Shown in pieces: positions 1 through 4,904 of a DNA stretch of 5,478 nt. Position numbers and translations under genes: made by a program. The notes beneath the pieces are model-generated. The model was given only the letters and a program-made list of their open reading frames with translations, ran no database searches and was not told the DNA's origin. This DNA is from an uncultured Erysipelotrichaceae bacterium (GTDB taxonomy: Bacteria > Bacillota_I > Bacilli_A > Erysipelotrichales > Coprobacillaceae). How positions within the stretch are numbered: position 1 is the first letter of the stretch; every line of letters begins with the position of its first letter. The stretch is taken from assembly GCA_947573745.1 (NCBI GenBank), contig CANPGX010000080.1, positions 1-5,478 of the forward strand, given 5' to 3'.

Positions 1-2
1 GT

Positions 3-2804
3 GTAACAGTTTATTCATTATCCAAGAATGAGCATTTTAATCAGGTTCAACTGGTGGCGGGAAGATTACCAGAAACGACTTTAGAATGTGTCATTGATGA
101 TGATATGTGGCAGAATCAAGATGTGATAGGAAAAACGATCACATTGGAAAATGATCAGGGAGAAAGACGCTATACCATTGTGGGACGTGTGAATGATACA
201 CGTTATATTTCTGATGTGACGCGTGGCACCAATACATTAGGTGATGGAACGAATGTTGGATTTATTTTCGTGCTAGAAGATGAGATCATGCCTTTTGCTG
301 TGAATGAAAATTTATTTGATTTAAGAGAAGAAGATATTTTATATAATGAACTTTATGTATCTATTGAAGGGGCTAAGGACTATGTGATCTTTTCAGCGGC
401 TTATGATGAAGCCATTGAAGGACCGCTTGCTTCTATCAATGCTTTTATGCAAGATCGTTTAAGAACGATACGAAATCAGATTGTTGCCGATAAAAAAGCC
501 TTGATTGAAGAACCAGAAGCACAATATCTTGAAGGTTTAGCCGCCTATGAAAAAGGGGAAGAAACCTTTAATCTTGAAATCAATCAGGCCAAGATTCAAT
601 TGATCAATGCTAAACTATCCTTGATTGATGGGAAAAGACAAATCCTAGATGCTCGTCAACAGATGAGTGATGCCAGTGGAGATGTGACCACTAAACTAGG
701 AGAACTTGATGAAAGTCTATCTAAATTAGAAGATCAACTTCGTCAATTGACACCGGATACCCCTGTTGAACCGGATGTTCCTGATACGGAAGTTCCTGAA
801 ATTCCTTTGCCAGACGATATTTTAGGTGGTTTAGAAAATATTGAGTTAACTCAAGAAATGATTGATGATCTGGCTGATCAAGTAGGGGAAATTCGCCAAC
901 TTTTAGGTGAAGCGACGACCTTAGTCGATGCTACATTGGCATTAGAAGGTGCATCCCTACAAATTGAGTCAGCCGAATTAGAAATTGCGAAGCAAGAAAG
1001 TATTCTAGAAAATACAGAAATTGAAACAAGACGTCAATTAGATGAATCTAAAGCTCAGTTAGATGAAGCAAAAGCAAAATTGGATGAAGCTTACAAAGCT
1101 ATTGATGCTATTCCTGAAGGCACGTTATACTCTTTATCAAGACATGAAAATGCTGGACTGGTCAGTTTCCAAAGTGATAGTGATGCCATTAAAGCTTTAG
1201 CCGATATTTTCCCTTTGATGTTTTTCTTAGTGGCGGCTTTGGTCAGTTTGACGACCATGACACGTATGGTAGAAGAACAACGTGGTCAAAGTGGTATTTT
1301 AAGAGCTTTAGGATATAGTCGTTTTGATGTCATCCAACAATATTTGTTGTATGCTTTATCGGCGACCTTCTTTGCCGCTATTCTAGGCATTGTTTTTGGG
1401 ACTTACTTTTTCCCAGCTATTATTTATTATCTTTACAATTCTTTGATGTATTCAGTGAATACCTCTATCCATTTTGTCTTTGGTCTGGATATTTCTATCA
1501 TGACGATTTTTATTTCTGTCATTGTCACTTTGGTAGCTACCGCCTTCGCTTGCGTGAAAGAACTCAGTGATATGCCATCTGTTTTAATGAGACCAAAGGC
1601 ACCTAAACTTGGAAAAAGAATTCTTTTAGAACGAATCACTTGGTTATGGAAAAGATTATCATTTAATTATAAAGTGACCATGCGTAATATTTTCCGTTAT
1701 AAAAAGCGTTTCTATATGAGTATTTTAGGAATTTCTGGTTGTTGTGCACTGATTATTGTGGGCTTTGGTGTTAAAAATTCCGTGAGTCAGATCGTTCCAA
1801 GACAATTTAGTCATGTTTGGCATTACAACATGTCTGTCTCTTATCAAGAACATGTCAAGGAAGACGATGCATTAGTTTATAAAGAAGAACTCACCAAACA
1901 ATATGGTGTTAAGGATGCTTTGATGACCTATCAACAAGCCGTTGCTTTGACAAGTTCCCATCGTGCATCAAGTCTTAATGGTACTATTGTGGTTTTCCAA
2001 GATTTGAGTCATGTAGACGATTTTATCACTTTAAGAACGATCAGTGATCATGAATCCTTAAAATTAGATGAAGAAGGGGTAGTCATCAACCAGAAGGCTT
2101 CCGAATTATTGGGTGTCAAAATAGGGGATACCATAGAATTAAGTATCGATGGGGACCTCTATTCTGTTAAAGTCAGTGGTATTTGTGAGTCTTACTTTAT
2201 GCATCATGTCTATATGAGTAAAGAATATTATTATAGACTTCTTCATCAAGAGGCTTCTTATAATCAAGCGTTAATCATTATGGATGAAATGACCAGTACC
2301 AGTGATAGTGCTTTAAAAGAAGTTTTAACTGGAAAAGAGAATGTTGCTGGTGTGACGCTAACATCATCACTTAGTGAATCTTTTGATTCGATGATCCGAA
2401 GTATTGATTTAATTGTCATTATCTTGATTGTTTGTGCTGGCGCATTAGCTTTCATTGTCCTTTATAACTTGACCAATATTAATATCCAAGAAAGAAAAGG
2501 TGAAATTGCCACCATTAAAGTTTTAGGATTTTATCCAAAAGAAGTTTATGATTATGTCTTTAGGGAAAATACATTCTTAGCCTTAATAGGGTCTCTATTA
2601 GGAACTCTCTTTGGTAAGATCCTGCATTATTTCATTGTCATGACAGTAGAAGTTGAAATGACGATGTTTGTACGTGGATTAAATATAGCCAGTTACATTT
2701 ATGGTATTTTGATTACATTGCTTTTCACAGCTTTGATCAATCGTATCATGCGTAAAGTCCTTAGAAATGTTGATATGGTTGAATCATTAAAGAGTGTTGA
2801 ATAA
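3..2804 (+). CDS. FtsX/MacB-like ABC transporter permease, two-module, 5'-truncated by window
   Basis: This is the membrane subunit of an ABC transporter of the FtsX/MacB (type VII) class, which normally works with a separate ATPase; the substrate is unknown. The frame is open from base 3 with no stop. The GTG at 54 lies inside a MacB-like extracytoplasmic domain (LVAGRLPE), so it is not the real start and I infer roughly 100 or more residues are missing. Counting residues from that GTG: extracytoplasmic domain to about 135; coiled coils at about 138-232 and 262-350, separated by a proline-rich acidic linker (234-255); membrane segments near 384-404, 427-452 and 479-500; a second module with segments near 553-575, 784-805, 837-862 and 880-900. 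The cytoplasmic signatures VEEQRGQSGILRALGYS (406-422) and QERKGEIATIKVLGF (812-826) mark two FtsX repeats. The partner ATPase is probably upstream, outside the window. The family call is firm; the substrate is not. Confidence 0.93.
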   Translation, partial: VTVYSLSKNEHFNQVQLVAGRLPETTLECVIDDDMWQNQDVIGKTITLENDQGERRYTIVGRVNDTRYISDVTRGTNTLGDGTNVGFIFVLEDEIMPFAVNENLFDLREEDILYNELYVSIEGAKDYVIFSAAYDEAIEGPLASINAFMQDRLRTIRNQIVADKKALIEEPEAQYLEGLAAYEKGEETFNLEINQAKIQLINAKLSLIDGKRQILDARQQMSDASGDVTTKLGELDESLSKLEDQLRQLTPDTPVEPDVPDTEVPEIPLPDDILGGLENIELTQEMIDDLADQVGEIRQLLGEATTLVDATLALEGASLQIESAELEIAKQESILENTEIETRRQLDESKAQLDEAKAKLDEAYKAIDAIPEGTLYSLSRHENAGLVSFQSDSDAIKALADIFPLMFFLVAALVSLTTMTRMVEEQRGQSGILRALGYSRFDVIQQYLLYALSATFFAAILGIVFGTYFFPAIIYYLYNSLMYSVNTSIHFVFGLDISIMTIFISVIVTLVATAFACVKELSDMPSVLMRPKAPKLGKRILLERITWLWKRLSFNYKVTMRNIFRYKKRFYMSILGISGCCALIIVGFGVKNSVSQIVPRQFSHVWHYNMSVSYQEHVKEDDALVYKEELTKQYGVKDALMTYQQAVALTSSHRASSLNGTIVVFQDLSHVDDFITLRTISDHESLKLDEEGVVINQKASELLGVKIGDTIELSIDGDLYSVKVSGICESYFMHHVYMSKEYYYRLLHQEASYNQALIIMDEMTSTSDSALKEVLTGKENVAGVTLTSSLSESFDSMIRSIDLIVIILIVCAGALAFIVLYNLTNINIQERKGEIATIKVLGFYPKEVYDYVFRENTFLALIGSLLGTLFGKILHYFIVMTVEVEMTMFVRGLNIASYIYGILITLLFTALINRIMRKVLRNVDMVESLKSVE
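1035..1097 (+). repeat. Three 21-bp tandem units encoding coiled-coil heptads
   Basis: Inside the permease gene, three consecutive 21-bp units encode QLDESKA, QLDEAKA and KLDEAYK. The units are diverged at the DNA level but keep the heptad spacing, so this is a protein-level coiled-coil repeat and not a recent DNA duplication. It forms the end of the second coiled coil, just before the first visible membrane segment. Confidence 0.75.
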
Positions 2805-2813
2805 GAATTTATT

Positions 2814-2848
2814 AAAAATGTCATCTTTTAAATAAGATAGACATTTTT
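2814..2848 (+). terminator. Intrinsic terminator of the permease gene
   Basis: Ten bases after the permease stop, AAAAATGTC (2814-2822) pairs with GACATTTTT (2840-2848), and ATCTT (2823-2827) pairs with AAGAT (2834-2838). The loop is six bases and a single A (2839) is bulged. The right arm ends in a run of five T and the sequence stays T-rich. The A-rich left arm means it could also work in reverse, but no gene runs in from that side. Confidence 0.8.
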
Positions 2849-2897
2849 ATATTGTTTATTGAAAAAAACGAATGTTTTTAAATATATCGTAAATATA

Positions 2898-2926
2898 TTG
2901 ATTTCTATAGATCATTATGTTATAAA
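2898..2926 (+). promoter_or_regulatory. Sigma-A-type promoter for the lipoprotein gene
   Basis: A -35 box TTGATT (2898-2903) is followed by a 17-bp spacer and a -10 box TATAAA (2921-2926), with TG one base before the -10 (extended -10). Transcription should start near 2933, giving an untranslated leader of about 112 nt. A 7-bp AT inverted repeat (AATATAT 2881-2887, ATATATT 2893-2899) touches the -35 box and could be an operator, but in such AT-rich DNA it may be chance. Confidence 0.7.
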
Positions 2927-2950
2927 GAAATTAAGAGATAAGGATTCTTC

Positions 2951-3050
2951 AAAGGAGGAGATGACCATGGTAAATATCATGTAGTTCCATCATGCGTTTA
3001 AAACTTAAGAAAAGGAGACAGTGAAAGCTGTCATAGGAACATAAATGATG
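2951..3050 (+). promoter_or_regulatory. Structured leader with tiny ORFs ahead of the lipoprotein gene
   Basis: A textbook ribosome site AAAGGAGG (2951-2958) sits 8 nt before ATG 2967, which opens a five-codon ORF (MVNIM) ending with TAG at 2982-2984. Directly after it, GTTCC (2984-2988) is complementary to GGAAC (3036-3040), the weak ribosome site of the lipoprotein gene, and CATCAT (2988-2993) is complementary to the double start ATGATG (3045-3050). Between them lie a second site AAAAGGAG (3010-3017) and a hairpin, GACAGT (3017-3022) with GCTGTC (3027-3032) closing a GAAA loop. Two more tiny ORFs, 2992-3024 (10 codons) and GTG 3021-3044 (7 codons), overlap by four bases, and the second abuts the lipoprotein start. 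The layout resembles a translational attenuator; the function is inferred and no known riboswitch was recognised. Confidence 0.45.
2967..2984 (+). CDS. Possible five-codon leader peptide (MVNIM)
   Basis: The ATG at 2967 is 8 nt after a perfect AAAGGAGG site and about 34 nt after the predicted transcription start, so a ribosome should load here. The frame ends after five codons. An in-frame ATG at 2961 would give MTMVNIM but is only 2 nt from the site, too close to be used well. A peptide this short has no expected function of its own; if it is real, translating it probably affects folding of the leader. It could also be the remnant of a decayed gene start. Confidence 0.4.
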   Translation: MVNIM

Positions 3051-3584
3051 ATCCGTTTAAAGAAATACCTGCTATGGGTGATTTTGTTAGTCAGTGTGGT
3101 AGGGTGTCAGAGTAGTCCTCGTTATGAGGATACCATGGATACATTTTTAAAAACATATTATGAAACATCGCAAGAAGAAGTGGATGCTTATCTTGATTTT
3201 GAAATGAACACTTCTTATGAGGATAAACAAACAGAGGCTTATATTCAACAAAGAAATGACTTATCACTCTTTGAAATGCTGGATGTGTGCACAGAAAAAT
3301 ACATGTTAGATGTTTTTATCAACATGCGTATAGCTAGTAATATTCCTAAGACTTTAGAGGAACAACAGGTCATTGCGGTTAAGCTTGGACCGACGACTTA
3401 TGAAAAAGATTATGGAGATAAAGATTTTCAATATTATCTTCATCAAACAGAGATAGAACTGAGCTATCAAGATGGACATACAGAAAAGCGTACTGTTAAA
3501 GGACGTATTGGCATTGATTTAAAAGAAAAAAAGGTTGATGATTATCGCATTGATGAAGCCTTATTTAATAAAAAAGTAATTTAA
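3045..3584 (+). CDS. Putative lipoprotein of unknown function
   Basis: This 179-residue protein has a lipoprotein signal: a basic n-region (R4, K6, K7), a hydrophobic core (about Y8-V19) and a lipobox VVGC with the lipidated cysteine at C21. The mature protein of about 159 residues should be anchored on the outer face of the membrane. It is acidic and tyrosine-rich. Residues 27-100 look helical and 106-170 look like beta strands, ending in a GRIGIDLKEKKVDDYRI stretch. Helices followed by a sheet is compatible with an NTF2-like fold, but that is a guess and I do not recognise the family. Two adjacent ATGs (3045, 3048) could start translation; a weak site AGGA (3035-3038) lies 6-9 nt before them. 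The gene has its own promoter and terminator, so it is a single-gene unit despite following the permease on the same strand. Confidence 0.88.
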   Translation: MMIRLKKYLLWVILLVSVVGCQSSPRYEDTMDTFLKTYYETSQEEVDAYLDFEMNTSYEDKQTEAYIQQRNDLSLFEMLDVCTEKYMLDVFINMRIASNIPKTLEEQQVIAVKLGPTTYEKDYGDKDFQYYLHQTEIELSYQDGHTEKRTVKGRIGIDLKEKKVDDYRIDEALFNKKVI

Positions 3585-3593
3585 AAAGTAACA

Positions 3594-3628
3594 AAAAATG
3601 ATAGAAACAACAAAGTTCTATCATTTTT
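3594..3628. terminator. Bidirectional terminator between the lipoprotein gene and def
   Basis: AAAAATGATAGAA (3594-3606) pairs perfectly over 13 bp with TTCTATCATTTTT (3616-3628) around a nine-base loop. The plus strand continues T-rich (ATTTTATTT) and the minus strand also continues into T runs, so the structure can end the lipoprotein transcript arriving from the left and the def transcript arriving from the right. Confidence 0.88.
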
Positions 3629-3657
3629 ATTTTATTTCAATATTCATGAAAGATAAG

Positions 3658-4227
3658 TTATTCAATCACAAGAGCACCTTCGATATATGTAAATGGATCT
3701 TTTTTATTGATATGATCATAGAAGAGGATGCCATCAAAATGATCTAATTCATGCTGACAAGCAATACTTAAAAATCCTCTGGCAACGATGGTAACATCTT
3801 GTTTGGTTAGAGCATCATAACCTTTAATTGTCACTTTAGCATGACGAGGAACATATCCATCTACATTACGATTGACAGAAAGGCAACCTTCACCATCTTT
3901 TAAGTAAGAAGGTTTGGGTGTATAAGAAACGATTCTAGGATTCGCTAAGGCATAGCCAGTTTTTGAGAGAATATGCCCATCTTCATCATAGTCTATGATA
4001 AGAATGGCACACATTCTTTTAAGAATACCTAGTTGGACAGCAGCAATACCTACGGCTGGACGTAAATCGTATTTTTTTGATATTTCTTCGTTTTGTGAAT
4101 TTTCTAGAAAGGCATACATTTCCATTAAAAGGTGTTCATCTTCTTGGCTTAAAGGAAGTGGCACTTCTTGAGATATTTCACGCAATATAGGATTTTTTTC
4201 GTCAAGAATATCTTTCATCAACAACAT
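3658..4227 (-). CDS. def: Peptide deformylase, type 2
   Basis: Peptide deformylase is a cytosolic metalloenzyme that removes the formyl group from the N-terminal formyl-methionine of new proteins. All three family motifs are present in the 189 residues: motif 1 AVGIAAVQ (58-65, with Q65), motif 2 EGCLS (113-117, with metal ligand C115) and motif 3 QHELDH (158-163, with ligands H159 and H163 and catalytic E160). The length and the insertion between motifs 1 and 2 fit the type 2 form of Gram-positive bacteria. Motif 1 departs from the usual GxGLAAPQ at three places (A58, I61, V64), but the glutamine that matters is kept. The ATG at 4225-4227 has a GAGGTG site 7 nt upstream; the internal Met4 (4216-4218) is less well placed. 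The gene appears to be transcribed alone, convergent with the lipoprotein gene. Confidence 0.97.
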   Translation of the reverse strand: MLLMKDILDEKNPILREISQEVPLPLSQEDEHLLMEMYAFLENSQNEEISKKYDLRPAVGIAAVQLGILKRMCAILIIDYDEDGHILSKTGYALANPRIVSYTPKPSYLKDGEGCLSVNRNVDGYVPRHAKVTIKGYDALTKQDVTIVARGFLSIACQHELDHFDGILFYDHINKKDPFTYIEGALVIE

Positions 4228-4247
4228 TTTTCTTCACCTCATGCCTC

Positions 4248-4256
4248 ATTATATCA
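4248..4256 (-). promoter_or_regulatory. Extended -10 promoter of def
   Basis: On the minus strand, a perfect TATAAT (4253-4248) is preceded by TGA (4256-4254), an extended -10 TGnTATAAT element. No good -35 box is found at 17 bp, where the sequence is the terminator stem of the upstream gene. Transcription would start near 4241, leaving a leader of about 14 nt that begins at the GAGGTG ribosome site (4240-4235). Confidence 0.65.
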
Positions 4257-4260
4257 TAGA

Positions 4261-4298
4261 AAAAGAAAAAAGGTAGCACTTTTGTTATGCGCTACCTT
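4261..4298 (-). terminator. Intrinsic terminator of the Cys/Gly-rich protein gene
   Basis: Read on the minus strand, AAGGTAGCGC pairs with GTGCTACCTT over 10 bp (one G-T pair) around a short A-rich loop, and is followed by a T-rich tract interrupted by single C bases. This GC-rich stem is the most stable-looking terminator in the window. It begins a few bases after the stop codon of the small protein gene and ends just before the def promoter. The upstream edge could be off by one base. Confidence 0.88.
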
Positions 4299-4303
4299 CT
4301 CAA

Positions 4304-4513
4304 TTAGCAAATCTTAGTGCATCCGCAGATGATTAAAAGCAAGAAGACAACTAAGACAATGGCAAACCAACTACCGCCATTACCGAAACCGCCAAAACCT
4401 TGATATTGGTTGTATCCACATCCACAACCGCAACCTACAGGATTATAAGGGAAAGTTTGAGTAGGACAGTAACTAGACATACCACATCCACAGCAATTAT
4501 AACCGAAATTCAT
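4304..4513 (-). CDS. Small Cys/Gly-rich protein with a C-terminal membrane segment (YjcZ-like tail)
   Basis: Of 69 residues, 10 are Cys (7, 8, 10, 16, 28, 30, 32, 63, 65, 69) and 14 are Gly. The N-terminal half is a Cys/Gly/Tyr/Asn-rich tail with a CGCGC run at 28-32 and a FGGFGNGG stretch at 40-47. Residues 49-62 (WFAIVLVVFLLLII) form one membrane segment, followed by a CGCTKIC end. The segment resembles the conserved FALIVVLFILLIIVG tail of the tiny YjcZ-type proteins of spore-forming Bacilli; that is resemblance only, and the Cys-rich part is not typical of them. A strong AAGGAGG site lies 8 nt before ATG 4511-4513, and a strong terminator follows. Coding is supported by these signals and by the non-random composition. 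Metal binding, disulphide cross-linking at the surface, or a spore or envelope role are possible; none is shown. Confidence 0.82.
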   Translation of the reverse strand: MNFGYNCCGCGMSSYCPTQTFPYNPVGCGCGCGYNQYQGFGGFGNGGSWFAIVLVVFLLLIICGCTKIC

Positions 4514-4521
4514 ATTTCTAA

Positions 4522-4528
4522 CCTCCTT
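4522..4528 (-). promoter_or_regulatory. Strong ribosome binding site of the Cys/Gly-rich protein gene
   Basis: AAGGAGG on the minus strand, 8 nt before the ATG, matches the 16S rRNA tail perfectly. It fixes the start of this short gene and suggests high expression. I could not find a convincing sigma-A promoter upstream of it between 4529 and 4600: TAGAAT and TATAAA boxes exist but lack a matching -35, so another sigma factor is possible. Confidence 0.75.
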
Positions 4529-4579
4529 ACATTACTATCTATATTCTAAAATCAAAGATTTGTTAGTGTTTATACCCAA

Positions 4580-4608
4580 TTTACTTTATAAATTAAAAAA
4601 ATTATAGT
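4580..4608 (+). promoter_or_regulatory. Likely promoter of the UPF0223-FtsW operon
   Basis: TTTACT (4580-4585, 4 of 6 matches to TTGACA) and TATAGT (4603-4608, 5 of 6 matches to TATAAT) are 17 bp apart. Transcription would start near 4615, only about 17 nt before the ATG and just upstream of the ribosome site. A shifted alternative -10, TAGAAT (4608-4613), has a poorer -35. Confidence 0.55.
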
Positions 4609-4631
4609 AGAATAAAGGACGAGGTGGAACC

Positions 4632-4904
4632 ATGAACTATAATTATCCTTTAGAATCACATTGGACTATTGAAGAAACCTTAAAAGTTGTTTCTTTTTAC
4701 AATGCGATAGAAAAAGCTTATGAACAAGGTATTGATAAATCAGAATTAATGGAAGCATATCGTCAGTTTAGTGAGGTTGTGATGATGAAATCAGAACAAC
4801 AAAAACTTCAAAAAGCTTTCCAAGAAGTTTCCGGTTATGACGCTTATGCAGTATTGCAAAGTGCTAAAACACGAGACTTCATCAAGATGAAAGATGCTTC
4901 GTAA
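4632..4904 (+). CDS. UPF0223 family protein (YktA-like)
   Basis: This 90-residue soluble, mostly helical protein has the UPF0223 pattern known from Bacillus YktA: an N-terminal YP (5-6), WTIEE (11-15), AYEQGID (29-35), an AYRQF motif (42-46), K53 and a SGYDAY motif (67-72). The biochemical function of the family is unknown. A GAGGTG site (4621-4626) lies 5 nt before the ATG. The stop overlaps the start of the FtsW/RodA gene by 11 bp, so the two are translated from one message. In other Firmicutes this family is also found near ftsW, typA and an inositol-monophosphatase gene (recalled, not checked here), which supports a growth or envelope context but no specific job. Confidence 0.88.
   Translation: MNYNYPLESHWTIEETLKVVSFYNAIEKAYEQGIDKSELMEAYRQFSEVVMMKSEQQKLQKAFQEVSGYDAYAVLQSAKTRDFIKMKDAS

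Noticed and set aside
54..56. GTG as the start of the permease
   Set aside because: The frame stays open to base 3, the residues before it (VYSLSKNEHFNQVQL) continue the domain, and no ribosome site precedes it.
1433..1639. Minus-strand 68-codon frame opposite the permease gene
   Set aside because: It lies entirely within the permease coding region, has no ribosome site noted and no recognisable protein features; a shadow of the real frame.
2264..2455. Minus-strand 63-codon frame opposite the permease gene
   Set aside because: It is complementary to a conserved FtsX membrane region and has no independent support.
2864..2879. Small hairpin AAAAAC/GTTTTT upstream of the lipoprotein promoter
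   Set aside because: Six pairs with only one G-C in AT-rich DNA; too weak to call a terminator or operator.
2881..2899. AT-only inverted repeat next to the -35 box as an operator
   Set aside because: A 7-bp A/T palindrome is expected by chance here; kept only as a remark in the promoter entry.
2933..3044. Known riboswitch or T-box in the lipoprotein leader
   Set aside because: No T-box sequence, specifier stem or conserved riboswitch core was recognised, and there is no terminator hairpin before the gene.
4531..4600. Sigma-A promoter for the Cys/Gly-rich protein gene
   Set aside because: TAGAAT and TATAAA boxes are present on the minus strand but none has an acceptable -35 at 16-18 bp, so no promoter is annotated.
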